NCBI GenBank assembly: GCA_044227665.1
Contig: JBGAWK010000004.1
Location: forward strand, 1 to 64,000
From: JBGAWK01 sp044227665
Lineage (GTDB): Bacteria; Bacteroidota; Bacteroidia; Chitinophagales; JADIYW01
DNA: 64,000 nt
Direction of reading: 5' to 3'
The translations under genes were made by a program, and so were the position numbers. This document shows, in pieces, positions 34,013-43,246 of this stretch (positions within the stretch are counted from its first letter, which is position 1; each line of letters begins with the position of its first letter). Under the pieces are notes generated by a model. The model ran no database searches, had not been told where the DNA came from, and was given only the letters and a program-made list of their open reading frames with translations.

Positions 34013-34046
34013 AAAAGTCATCTCTTTACCTTCGAGATGACTTTTT
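34013..34046 (+). terminator. Terminator after tRNA-His
   Basis: A 12-bp stem (AAAAGTCATCTC / GAGATGACTTTT) with a nine-base loop is followed by T-rich sequence, 37 bases after the tRNA. Confidence 0.85.
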
Positions 34047-34149
34047 TATTTTTAATAAATACTATTCTCAAAAATGGTTGATGAAATTTACTATCGCAGA
34101 AACTATATCCTATAATATAGAATATATATATATATATTGGTATGATACG

Positions 34150-36099
34150 TTATCGCTTTGTAGCCACCCTTTCTAGGTTAATATTTGTCTTCTGTTTCAC
34201 GTAGATAGGAACTGTCTCTATTTCCACGTTGGCGCGCTCCAAGCCGAAGTCTTCTACCGTAGAAAGACTCAACTTCTTGATGACACTATAGCTCTTGGTC
34301 AAGAATTGCTCTATACCGGTAAGATTATTATCTATAGACACATGCGAGTTCATGATAATAAACTTGAAGTCGGCAGGCATATCATGTTTGCGTAGTGACG
34401 GATATTGACTTAGTGGGTCTATTTCACCTTGCTCCACCATTTCCTCTACAATTTTACTGAACATTGTATTGACCTTATGTTCTACTTTAAAGCCAAACTT
34501 AAGTTTGATAAAAAATACATGCTTAGGTATGATGGTATTAACCATGTATGTAGCACCATAAGGATCATTCGTAATATCTACGTGGATAAACCAATATACA
34601 TCTGCTCGTTTTGGTCGCTTGCGAAGGATGGAATAAATGATATTGGAATCTATGTGGTGCTGATCATTAGCCATACACAGATATACAAGATTTGTAGATT
34701 CCTTGGGGATGGTTGTATCCTGCTGTAAGTCGCGAATTACAGCTATATAATCTTTAATCTCGGCAAATTCCACATGCTTATTTCTCAATTTACGAGCATA
34801 ATAGAAGATAATCATGAATACAAAAATGAATATGGATATCATAACTGTAAACCAGCCTCCATGCATTAATTTATCAAGGTTTGAAAGGAAAAATGCTCCT
34901 TCTACCATCACAAAGAATATAGTAAACATTGTAATAATTAATATTGATTTTCTCCTTGTAATAAATAAATAAGTGAGTAATGATGTAGTCATAAGCATAT
35001 TTAGCGTAATTGCCAGACCATAAGCTGCTTCCATTTTTCCGGATTCTTTGAAAATGATTTGCACTAATAAACACCCCCCTAATAACAACCAATTTATGGC
35101 AGGAATATATATCTGCCCTTGGCTTTCTGAAGGATAAAGCACCTTGAAATTAGGCAAAAGTTTAAGTTTTACAGCTTCATTTACCAAGGTAAATACACCA
35201 CTTATCAAGGCTTGACTGGCAATAATTGTAGCTGCTGTGGCTACAAAAATTCCGTACGGCAAGAACCATTCCGGCATCAAGGCATAAAATACTTTATTTT
35301 CGCCCCACTTTTGTCCTTCAAATTGTATTAGGTATGCTGCCTGTCCAAAATAACAGAGCAACAACATTACTTTCACAAACCCCCAACTCACTCTAATATT
35401 CTGTTTGCCACAGTGTCCCAAATCTGAATACAGAGCCTCTCCTCCCGTAGTGCATAAGAATACGGCTCCTAAGAATAGGAATCCCCCTTTTGTACCAAAT
35501 ATGAGATTAATCATATATTTGGGATGGAGTGCATTGATTACCTCAGGATGCTCAATAATTTGTATAGTACCCAGAATACCTATCATGCAAAACCATATAA
35601 ACATGATAGGGCCGAAAGCAGAACCCACTACTTTTGTCCCAAATTGCTGGAATAGAAATATTATGATGATTATGGGTATTACGATATTCATAGTTTCAAT
35701 ATTGGGATTGAGTAATTGCAGTCCTTCTATAGCAGAGGAAATAGATATAGGAGGCGTGATAAAACCGTCAGCAATCAGGGTTGCGCAGCCTATGAGGGCA
35801 GGAAAAAGTACCCATTTTGCTTTATATCGGCGTACAAGAGCATAGAGTGCAAAAATTCCACCTTCACCCCTGTTATCATTATTCAGGGCGAGATACACAT
35901 ATTTTATGGTAGTAATAAAAAGCAAAGTCCAGAATACCGAAGAAACACCTCCATAGATCAATTCCTTAGTAATCACATGATTGTGTATAATAGCAGTCAT
36001 CACATATATAGGAGATGTACCTATATCACCGAAGATGATGCCCATAGTAATAAAAACACCTGCTAAAGTAAGTTTGTGTGTAGAAGAATGTCTGGACAT
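34150..36099 (-). CDS. kup: KUP-type potassium uptake protein
   Basis: A proton-coupled K+ importer. The 649-residue protein begins LTLAGVFITMGIIFGDIGTSP, the hallmark of the family (GDIGTSP), followed by GEGGIFALYALVRR near residue 75 and twelve predicted hydrophobic segments to about residue 430. A cytoplasmic C-terminal domain of about 200 residues follows (YLCMANDQHHIDSNIIYSILRKRPKRADVYWF). Length fits the family. It is a single gene, convergent with the ald/holA/tRNA unit; a run of alternating AT lies in the 170-bp gap. Confidence 0.96.
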   Translation of the reverse strand: MSRHSSTHKLTLAGVFITMGIIFGDIGTSPIYVMTAIIHNHVITKELIYGGVSSVFWTLLFITTIKYVYLALNNDNRGEGGIFALYALVRRYKAKWVLFPALIGCATLIADGFITPPISISSAIEGLQLLNPNIETMNIVIPIIIIIFLFQQFGTKVVGSAFGPIMFIWFCMIGILGTIQIIEHPEVINALHPKYMINLIFGTKGGFLFLGAVFLCTTGGEALYSDLGHCGKQNIRVSWGFVKVMLLLCYFGQAAYLIQFEGQKWGENKVFYALMPEWFLPYGIFVATAATIIASQALISGVFTLVNEAVKLKLLPNFKVLYPSESQGQIYIPAINWLLLGGCLLVQIIFKESGKMEAAYGLAITLNMLMTTSLLTYLFITRRKSILIITMFTIFFVMVEGAFFLSNLDKLMHGGWFTVMISIFIFVFMIIFYYARKLRNKHVEFAEIKDYIAVIRDLQQDTTIPKESTNLVYLCMANDQHHIDSNIIYSILRKRPKRADVYWFIHVDITNDPYGATYMVNTIIPKHVFFIKLKFGFKVEHKVNTMFSKIVEEMVEQGEIDPLSQYPSLRKHDMPADFKFIIMNSHVSIDNNLTGIEQFLTKSYSVIKKLSLSTVEDFGLERANVEIETVPIYVKQKTNINLERVATKR

Positions 36100-36173
36100 A
36101 TAATATTTGTCAAATTATAGGATTGGTATGATATTTATGCAATATTAAAGCAAATATACACGTGATTAAAATA

Positions 36174-36734
36174 ATGAAGACTATTTTTGAAATATTTGTC
36201 CTGGAGTTAAAATATATTATTTTTTATATATTATTTCTATATTTTCCCTTGTCAGTTGTGGCACAAAAAGGAATAGTTTGGAATGAAAACGCTCCTTTGG
36301 AATGGGAAGATTATAAAGGAAAAGTCCCTATATCTAATATGGCAGCGACTACTGCATGTCAAATAAAATTAGATATAAGCTGTGATGATGATATATTCAC
36401 CTATACAATTACCGCCGTGATGATGCCTGAAAAGTCTTGGGTTAAGAAAAATTTGGCAGATGATAACTTACTGGAACATGAACGTTTACATTTCGATATT
36501 TCTGAACTTTATGCCCGCAAAATCAGAGCAGCATTTGCCAATATACATACAGATTGCCATCATTTTGATATTTACGACAAAATCATACATAAAATGGTAA
36601 AAGAAATGGAGGCAGTACAGCAACGGTATGACAAAGATACGAATCATGGCACTATCTATAGCCCACATGAGGTGTGGCGCAACAAGATAGCCCTAGAATT
36701 AGATGCACTGAAGGATTATGCCAGCACGCACTAG
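36174..36734 (+). CDS. Secreted DUF922-like putative zinc protease
   Basis: The product of about 186 residues has an N-terminal signal or anchor segment (IIFYILFLYFPLSVVAQ, cleavage after VAQ). The mature part carries WNENAPLEWEDYKGKVP, the DUF922 opening, and LLEHERLHFDISELYARKIR, which supplies the zincin motif HExxH (HERLH) and a downstream His/Glu region. DUF922 proteins are predicted exported zinc-dependent proteases; activity is unproven. ATG at 36174 is used instead of the GTG at 36162. The stop TAG lies in a CTAG shared with the convergent gene's stop. Confidence 0.8.
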   Translation: MKTIFEIFVLELKYIIFYILFLYFPLSVVAQKGIVWNENAPLEWEDYKGKVPISNMAATTACQIKLDISCDDDIFTYTITAVMMPEKSWVKKNLADDNLLEHERLHFDISELYARKIRAAFANIHTDCHHFDIYDKIIHKMVKEMEAVQQRYDKDTNHGTIYSPHEVWRNKIALELDALKDYASTH

Positions 36735-37189
36735 ACTACTTCCAGCTGATATTCAAGGTAAGAATCCACTATGGACTGCGCGTAATCTTTGTCAAAATAT
36801 ATTTTATAACCAAATTTGGCAAAAACAGGATACCTGCCGTCAAGATTGTCCTTGTCCAAAAAGTTGTAACCACTAAGGTACAACTCTGTATCTTTGACTT
36901 TAATCTTATATACGAGGCGGTGTTCCCCTCTCTCCAATAGAGCCATTATCTCTTCTTTGGTACAGGCTATATCTTTAGTAAGCTTAATTTGCCCTATATT
37001 TTCTCCATTAAAAGGCTTGTCCGTAAATACTAGATAGAAATTTTTTACATAACAACAAAGGCAATATAAATCTTTGTATATAATTGCTGGAGTATTGATA
37101 TCACCTATCAGCCGAACCGGCATATCAAAATGTTTAAATAACTCTACTACTCTCTGATTTCTCCTGATGATGTCTTGTTCTGTTACCAT
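36731..37189 (-). CDS. Hypothetical soluble protein, 152 residues
   Basis: I recognise no family. It is a soluble alpha/beta-looking protein with balanced charge, a pair of Cys (LYCLCCY near residue 45), and alternating beta-like segments (FYLVFTDKPF, YKIKVKDTELYLSGYNFLD). No signal peptide or membrane segment. Codon use looks like its neighbours. It lies tail-to-tail with the DUF922 gene, sharing CTAG, and 34 bases downstream of the TPR protein gene on the same strand, so it may be the last gene of that unit. Confidence 0.7.
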   Translation of the reverse strand: MVTEQDIIRRNQRVVELFKHFDMPVRLIGDINTPAIIYKDLYCLCCYVKNFYLVFTDKPFNGENIGQIKLTKDIACTKEEIMALLERGEHRLVYKIKVKDTELYLSGYNFLDKDNLDGRYPVFAKFGYKIYFDKDYAQSIVDSYLEYQLEVV

Positions 37190-37223
37190 TCTTTACTAAA
37201 TAATCTATATATATAATAATTGT

Positions 37224-38027
37224 TCAATATCTAAAACAAAAATTTTTCATTTCTTGTTTAGCTTCTTCCAAACCTATTGATGAAGCTTTCTGCAAATCCA
37301 TACATGCGGAGGACATCTGATTGAGGTTTTTTTTACATAGAGCCCTAAAGTAATAGGCCAAGGCATTTTCCTGTTCTTTCACGATAACACTATTAAAATC
37401 ATTAAGAGCCGCCTCATAGTTTCCTAGATGGTAATTGGAGACAGCCCGACCATAATAGGCTTTGATATATGCTGGCTTCATCATAATGGCCAAATCATAA
37501 TCTTCTTTCGCACTCTGATACTCTTTGAGTTGCATCTTAGCAGCAGCTCTACCTTCGTACGCCTGAAATATTGTATTATTCATGGCTATTACATTGGAGT
37601 AATCTACGGTAGCACCGAGGAAGTCTCCTTTGGCAAACTTACAGAAGGCTATGCAGTAGCTGGTACGCCAGTCAGATGGAGAAATATTGTGTGCCTTATT
37701 GGCATTAGCAAGAGCCTCATCATAATGCATTTCTTCCAGTAATATCCATGCTTTGAGCATATATCCATCCACATTTGAGGCATCTTCCTTGAGGCATTTA
37801 TCCACCAATTTTAAAGCTGCTTTCAGATTGCCATCTTGGTATGCACGGTTGGCATCTACAAAATATTTGATGGTATTATTATCCTCCAAAAGTTTTATGG
37901 GGGCGAGGAATTCAAAACCTTCGCCATAAGAGAAGGTATCCGTGCGGCTTATCAATACATCCGGCTGTGCGCATAGATTCCCTATAGAAATAAAAAATAA
38001 AAACGAAACTATGAAATGCACATACAT
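37224..38027 (-). CDS. Exported TPR-repeat protein
   Basis: About 267 residues. A signal peptide (MYVHFIVSFLFFISIGNLCAQ, cleavage after CAQ) leads into six or so tetratricopeptide repeats from residue 50 to the end, visible as the recurring pattern of A-x3-Y/F plus Ala/Gly at helix contacts (LKAALKLVDKCLKEDASN, YDEALANANKAHNISPSD, YQSAKEDYDLAIMMKPAYI, YEAALNDFNSVIVKEQENA). Probably a periplasmic scaffold protein. It follows dnaE on the same strand with a 31-base gap and may be co-transcribed; a functional link is not implied. Confidence 0.88.
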   Translation of the reverse strand: MYVHFIVSFLFFISIGNLCAQPDVLISRTDTFSYGEGFEFLAPIKLLEDNNTIKYFVDANRAYQDGNLKAALKLVDKCLKEDASNVDGYMLKAWILLEEMHYDEALANANKAHNISPSDWRTSYCIAFCKFAKGDFLGATVDYSNVIAMNNTIFQAYEGRAAAKMQLKEYQSAKEDYDLAIMMKPAYIKAYYGRAVSNYHLGNYEAALNDFNSVIVKEQENALAYYFRALCKKNLNQMSSACMDLQKASSIGLEEAKQEMKNFCFRY

Positions 38028-38058
38028 GCCTATTGCCAAACTAAATTCGGATTCAAAG

Positions 38059-41000
38059 TTAGATTATTTTTACTTTACAAGGTAAAAATTTAGATAAATT
38101 AAGGATAAAGGTCTCCGAAATTTCTACCATATATGACTTTGAATGAAATTGTAGCTTTTCATTATTCTCATCTATAAGGTATAGATAAAATATTTTTTTA
38201 CCCTTATTTTTTTTCAAAAGCTTAAATAAAATATCTATAAACTCATCATTCACATCCGTATATAATGCCGCCACTACCATGCCCTTAGCTTTCAATTCCA
38301 AGACATCTTGTAAGTATTGTATATTGGAAATCTTGAACTCATACCTTTCATTATCATTATAGTATGGTCTCAAGAATCCTTGAAATAGGAGTCTGTTTCC
38401 TATTTCAAAATAGGACATAAACTTATTGTAATCCTCGCTAAAGAACCTTAATTCCATATCTCCTTCCAAATCTTCTATTTTCACTATGGCAAAATACCTT
38501 CCTTTGCTATCCATCTTTTTCTGCACATCAGTGATGAGTGCCGCTACCGCAATGCTATTGCGGTTTTTGAAATCCATAATATTACTCAATGTAGCCTGCG
38601 CATACATGCTAATAGTGATATCAAACTCATCCAAAGGGTGTCCTGTAAGATAGATACCCATCACTTCCTTCTCCTTCTGAAGACGTGTGAAGTCATCATA
38701 TTTATTAGCATGGGGAACATCCGGCGGAATAATCATATCATCTGAATTACCCCCAAACAATGAAATAGTACTTGACTCTTTCTGTTGCTTATATTGATTG
38801 CCGAAACGTATGAGTCTATCTACATAGCTACCACCATCCTTATTTTCTACAAAATATTGTGCTCTATGGATATTGGCAAAACTGTCGAAAGCCCCGGCTT
38901 GCGCAAGCATCTCTATATTTTTTTTATTTACGGCTCGAAGATTTACCCTTTTGACGAAGTCGAATACGTCTTCAAAGCTTCCATTTGCCTCTCGTTCTGA
39001 TATTATTCCAGAGACTGCTGCCTCTCCTACCCCTTTTATTGCTGACAGGGCATAGCGAATTTCGCCTTTCTTGTTGACAGCAAATTTTATATCACTCTCA
39101 TTGATATCGGGTCCCAAGATAGCTATATTCATGCGGCGACATTCATTCATAAAGAAGTATATATCCTTTACGTTGTTCATATTATGCGACAATACTGCCG
39201 CCATGAACTCTGCCGGATAGTGCGCCTTGAGATATGCAGTATGGAAAGCAATATAGGCATAGCATGTAGAGTGCGACTTATTGAAAGCATAAGATGCAAA
39301 TGCTTCCCAGTCTGTCCATACTTTTTCTAGTACTTGTACATCCAATCCTCTCTGTTGTGCTCCTTCCATAAATTGTGGCTTCAGCGAGTCCAGTTTCACT
39401 TTGTCTTTCTTGCCCATAGCCTTGCGGAGGTCATCGGCACGGGCCTTAGAAAATCCTCCCAATTTTTGGGACAGCAACATCACTTGCTCCTGATATACTG
39501 TAATCCCATAGGTATCCTTCAGATACTCTTCCATCTCTGGAAGGTCATAGTGTACAGTCTCCTTACCATGCTTGCGCTTTATATAGTTTGGAATATATTC
39601 CATAGGTCCTGGCCTGAAAAGGGCATTCATGGCGATGAGGTCTTCAAAGCAGTCCGGCTTCAAATCTTTGAGATGCTTTTGCATACCTTCGCTTTCAAAC
39701 TGGAAAGTGCCTATAGTTTCTCCTCTCTGGTATAATTCGTAGGTTTTGCTGTCATCCAGAGGAATCTCGTCTAGGTCTAATTTTGTGCCATAATTTTTCT
39801 CTATCAATTGTACAGCAAAGTTTAAGATAGTAAGTGTTTTCAGCCCTAGAAAGTCCATCTTCAACATTCCAGCACTTTCTATATACTTACCATCAAACTG
39901 TGTGACAAGTAAGTCCGAGTCTTTGGCTTTGCATACTGGAACAAAATTCTTTATGTCTCCAGGTGCTATAATTACGCCGGCGGCATGTATGCCTCTATTG
40001 CGTATAGAGCCTTCAAGCTCTTCTGCGAGCTGTAGGGTCTGCCCTCGCAATGTGGTATCATTCTCTCTAATATCTTTGAGTTCCGGTACATCACTATAAG
40101 CAGTCTTTAGGGTAATCTTGGGCACTTCCGGCACTAATTTCGCCAACTTGTCAGACTCTGAAAGTGGCAATTTAAGCACTCTGGCTACATCTCTTATAGC
40201 ACTCTTTGCTGCCATGGTGCCATAAGTGATAATTTGTGCTACCTGACTTTGTCCATACTTATGGATGACATAGTCTATAACCTTCTGCCTGCCTACATCA
40301 TCAAAGTCTATATCCATATCAGGCATAGATACTCTTTCGGGATTAAGAAAGCGCTCAAAGAGGAGATTATACTTTATAGGATCTACATTGGTAATTCCTA
40401 TGGCATAGGCTACCGCAGAGCCTGAGGCAGATCCTCTCCCAGGACCTACAGCTACCCCTAATCGCTTGGCTTCACCTATAAAGTCCTGAACTATAAGGAA
40501 ATACCCCGGAAACTTCATGTCTCGTATTACTGAAAGTTCAAAATCCAACCGCTCCTTTATAGAAATAGGTATGAGGTCTCCCCACCTTCTCTTTGCGCCA
40601 TCATAAGTGAGAAACTCCAGATAATCATCTTGTGTGGCGAAAGATTCCGGTATAGTATATGCGGGCAGCAATACATCTCGTTCCAAGGAAAGATGCTGTA
40701 CCTTCTCCGCTATTTCTAATGTATTTTCTATAGCCTCTGGTATATCTTTGAAGAGTTCCTTCATCTCTTCCTGAGTTTTGAAGAAGAACTGGTCGTTGGC
40801 AAATTTAAATCTGTCGGGGTCGCTGATGTCTTTGCCAGTTTGCAGACACAACAATATATCATGGGCTTTGGCATCAGCCAAATTCACATAATGTGAGTCA
40901 TTGGTAGCAATGATTTTTATATCATTCTTACGCGCCAGCTTTACCAATACTTGATTTACAGCTTCTTGACTCCATCCTGTACCATCTATATCTTCGATAT

Positions 41001-41538
41001 GATGACGCTGTAATTCTATATAGTAGTCATCCCCAAATATTTCCCGCCACTCCATCAGTATCTTCTCGGCTTCCTCCTCACCTTTGTGGATGATGGCTTG
41101 AGGCACTTCGGCACCTATACAGCAGGAGGTAGCGATAATCCCTTCCGCATACTGCTTTATCAGTGATTTATCTACTCTGGGGAAATCATTGTACAATCCA
41201 TCTATAAACCCCAATGATACTATTTGCATTAAATTACTGTACCCTTTGGCGTTCTTTGCCATTAGCAATTGATGGTATCTTTTATCTCGGACATCTCTAG
41301 TAAATTTTTTCTGGAATCTATCTTCAACCACATACACTTCACAGCCTAATATTGGTTTTATCTTATATTTTTTTGCTGTAGAAAAAAATTTAAAAACTCC
41401 AAACATATTGCCATGATCCGTAATGGCTGCCGCAGGCATACCATTGGCAGCAGCCTTCTTCAGCATCACATCTATATCAGAGGCACCGTCCAATAAGGAA
41501 TATTGGGTATGGCAATGCAAATGGGCAAAATCACACAT
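38059..41538 (-). CDS. dnaE: DNA polymerase III subunit alpha
   Basis: The replicative polymerase. The 1159-residue protein opens with a PHP domain (FAHLHCHTQYSLLDGASD; metal-binding HxH) and contains the catalytic Asp motif PDMDIDFDD near residue 410, preceded by GPGRGSASGSAVAYAIGI. The thumb and fingers continue with IGTFQFESEGMQKHLK and KSHSTCYAYIAFHTAYLKAHYPAEF. A helix-hairpin-helix follows (IKGVGEAAVSGII near 835) and then an OB fold near residue 1000 (IAVAALITDVQKKMDSKGR). Length is normal for dnaE1. All polymerase Asp residues appear intact. The PHP metal ligands I can see are largely kept, so residual proofreading cannot be excluded. Confidence 0.97.
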   Translation of the reverse strand: MCDFAHLHCHTQYSLLDGASDIDVMLKKAAANGMPAAAITDHGNMFGVFKFFSTAKKYKIKPILGCEVYVVEDRFQKKFTRDVRDKRYHQLLMAKNAKGYSNLMQIVSLGFIDGLYNDFPRVDKSLIKQYAEGIIATSCCIGAEVPQAIIHKGEEEAEKILMEWREIFGDDYYIELQRHHIEDIDGTGWSQEAVNQVLVKLARKNDIKIIATNDSHYVNLADAKAHDILLCLQTGKDISDPDRFKFANDQFFFKTQEEMKELFKDIPEAIENTLEIAEKVQHLSLERDVLLPAYTIPESFATQDDYLEFLTYDGAKRRWGDLIPISIKERLDFELSVIRDMKFPGYFLIVQDFIGEAKRLGVAVGPGRGSASGSAVAYAIGITNVDPIKYNLLFERFLNPERVSMPDMDIDFDDVGRQKVIDYVIHKYGQSQVAQIITYGTMAAKSAIRDVARVLKLPLSESDKLAKLVPEVPKITLKTAYSDVPELKDIRENDTTLRGQTLQLAEELEGSIRNRGIHAAGVIIAPGDIKNFVPVCKAKDSDLLVTQFDGKYIESAGMLKMDFLGLKTLTILNFAVQLIEKNYGTKLDLDEIPLDDSKTYELYQRGETIGTFQFESEGMQKHLKDLKPDCFEDLIAMNALFRPGPMEYIPNYIKRKHGKETVHYDLPEMEEYLKDTYGITVYQEQVMLLSQKLGGFSKARADDLRKAMGKKDKVKLDSLKPQFMEGAQQRGLDVQVLEKVWTDWEAFASYAFNKSHSTCYAYIAFHTAYLKAHYPAEFMAAVLSHNMNNVKDIYFFMNECRRMNIAILGPDINESDIKFAVNKKGEIRYALSAIKGVGEAAVSGIISEREANGSFEDVFDFVKRVNLRAVNKKNIEMLAQAGAFDSFANIHRAQYFVENKDGGSYVDRLIRFGNQYKQQKESSTISLFGGNSDDMIIPPDVPHANKYDDFTRLQKEKEVMGIYLTGHPLDEFDITISMYAQATLSNIMDFKNRNSIAVAALITDVQKKMDSKGRYFAIVKIEDLEGDMELRFFSEDYNKFMSYFEIGNRLLFQGFLRPYYNDNERYEFKISNIQYLQDVLELKAKGMVVAALYTDVNDEFIDILFKLLKKNKGKKIFYLYLIDENNEKLQFHSKSYMVEISETFILNLSKFLPCKVKII

Positions 41539-41597
41539 AATAACTATCTCTCCAAATATCCCTACTTATGAGGAGTACAGCAAGAGGATTGCAATAT

Positions 41598-42494
41598 TTA
41601 TTTTTGCACAGTCTTTTCGGTGATAAGATTTTGGGATAAATCCATGTCTTCATGATTATTTGCAGAAATTACGCCCTGATCTTCCAATTTCTTTACCAAA
41701 TAATATATTTGCTCCTTCACTTTGAAAGTAGTTGCAGTAGAATGGCCTACCGCAATATTAAAGCGAAGAATAAGTGTTACACTACCATTATCAAATTCCT
41801 TGAGATATACTGACGGTTGCGGTGCATTTAGGATTTCCGGCATAGCCTTCAGAAGTATCCAAATTTCTTCACGGAGTGCTGAAATATCTATATTAGGTTT
41901 TACCTGAAATTCTATATCCGATTGCACACTACCGAGTTTAGTATAATTTGTTAGAATTTCGCCTGTAAGCTTTCCATTTGGAATAATCACAGTCTTATTA
42001 TCGTTCGTAATCATGATGGAATTAAATAATTGGATTTCTCTGACTCTACCCACTTTATTATGTGCTTCAATCACGTCGCCAATTTTGAAAGGTTTGAACA
42101 TGATTATAAGTACACCTCCGGCAAAATTTGCCAAACTACCCTGTAATGCAAGACCTATGGCAAAGGATGCAGCACCTAATACAGCAACAATTGATGTAGT
42201 TTGTATGCCTACAATATTCAATACTACCAAAATCAGAGCTCCCCTCAATCCAAAATGAATCAGATTCTTCATAAAAGACTTTAGTGAAGCATCCATTTTC
42301 TTGTAATGTTCTAGCCTTTCATCAAATTTTTCTAAAATTTTGTTGATTATCCACCACCCTAATGCCAAGATTACAACTGCTGCTGCAATTTGGACGATAT
42401 AATGCAATGAATTTGAAAACAATGTGTTTATTTGTTCATCGGCACCTTTACCTAAGATTTTAGACAACAAACCTTCTCTATTACTATATTTCAT
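41598..42494 (-). CDS. Small-conductance mechanosensitive channel (MscS family)
   Basis: The 298-residue membrane protein has three hydrophobic segments. The pore-lining third segment reads AVLGAASFAIGLALQGSLANFAGGVLIIM, with the Ala/Gly packing pattern of MscS TM3, followed by the beta domain FKIGDVIEAHNKVGRVREIQLFNSIMITNDNKTVIIPN in its usual place. The C-terminal alpha/beta domain ends near LEDQGVIS. It releases ions under membrane tension during osmotic downshock. It lies 59 bp upstream of dnaE on the same strand; single gene as far as seen. Confidence 0.93.
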   Translation of the reverse strand: MKYSNREGLLSKILGKGADEQINTLFSNSLHYIVQIAAAVVILALGWWIINKILEKFDERLEHYKKMDASLKSFMKNLIHFGLRGALILVVLNIVGIQTTSIVAVLGAASFAIGLALQGSLANFAGGVLIIMFKPFKIGDVIEAHNKVGRVREIQLFNSIMITNDNKTVIIPNGKLTGEILTNYTKLGSVQSDIEFQVKPNIDISALREEIWILLKAMPEILNAPQPSVYLKEFDNGSVTLILRFNIAVGHSTATTFKVKEQIYYLVKKLEDQGVISANNHEDMDLSQNLITEKTVQK

Positions 42495-42705
42495 CGGAAA
42501 ATAAAAAATTTATACAGTGTTATTTCAATTTAACGAAAGTAAAAAATAAAAGTAAACATTTTGTCATGATATAATTAACATTCACGATTTTAATTAGTTT
42601 GCAATTATTTCATTAAATTTGATACCTATATTTGCCCTATAATTTTAAAATGCTTGTTTTTTTGAAATTATTTTATTTTTATTTATATTACAAAATAAAT
42701 TACAA

Positions 42706-43185
42706 ATGGCAAAGTTTAATTTAGATCAGACAGACGTAAAAATTTTAAGTTACTTGATGGAAGATGCCAAAATGCCTTATACAGACATTGCAAAGGCATT
42801 ATTTATCTCCAGTGGCACAGTACATGTACGTATCAAAAAATTGGAAGAGATGGGCGTCATCAAAAGTTCTAATCTCCATATCAACCAAAGTACTATGGGC
42901 TTTGACATCACAGCCTTTCTAGGCATATATCTGAGTAAAAGTTCAAAATATAGTGTGGTAGCCAAAGAACTGGAAAAAATATCAGAAGTCATTGAACTAA
43001 ACTATACTACAGGCATGTACTCTATGTTTGTAAAAGTAGTATGCAAAGATACGAAACATCTACGTGACCTTCTTCACGACAAGATACAGCAGATAGAAGA
43101 TATCACTCGCACAGAGACTTTTATTATATTGGAAGAGAGCATAATCAGACCTATCCAATTGGATGCCGATGAATATCCAGAATAG
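42706..43185 (+). CDS. Lrp/AsnC family transcription regulator
   Basis: 159 residues: an N-terminal winged helix (DQTDVKILSYLMEDAKMPYTDIAKALFISSGTVHVRIKKLEEMG, parts of which are the AsnC HTH signature) and a C-terminal RAM/ACT-like effector domain from about residue 70 (AFLGIYLSKSSKYSVVAKEL, then TGMYSMFVKVVCKDTKHLRDLL). Such proteins sense amino acids and bind DNA as dimers/octamers. It is 61 bases upstream of the cystathionine beta-synthase gene on the same strand, which has its own promoter box, so regulation of that gene is plausible but not shown. Confidence 0.93.
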   Translation: MAKFNLDQTDVKILSYLMEDAKMPYTDIAKALFISSGTVHVRIKKLEEMGVIKSSNLHINQSTMGFDITAFLGIYLSKSSKYSVVAKELEKISEVIELNYTTGMYSMFVKVVCKDTKHLRDLLHDKIQQIEDITRTETFIILEESIIRPIQLDADEYPE

Positions 43186-43234
43186 TTTTCTACTTATGTA
43201 GATTCTTTTTCTTAGAATATGTAAATGCTAATAA

Positions 43235-43242
43235 TATTTTTG
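43235..43242 (+). promoter_or_regulatory. -7 box TATTTTTG four bases before the CBS start
   Basis: Exact TAnnTTTG. The ATG at 43247 lies four bases after the box, giving a leaderless transcript by the phylum's usual spacing. A -33 TTG is not evident. Confidence 0.65.
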
Positions 43243-43246
43243 CGCT

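Noticed and set aside
33887..34081. A 64-codon plus-strand frame across the tRNA-His region
   Set aside because: It is an accidental reading of the tRNA and its 3' terminator; no protein-like sequence and the tRNA explains the conservation.
34115..34140. Alternating AT run as a functional repeat
   Set aside because: Short AT dinucleotide run in AT-rich DNA between kup and the tRNA terminator; no evidence of function.
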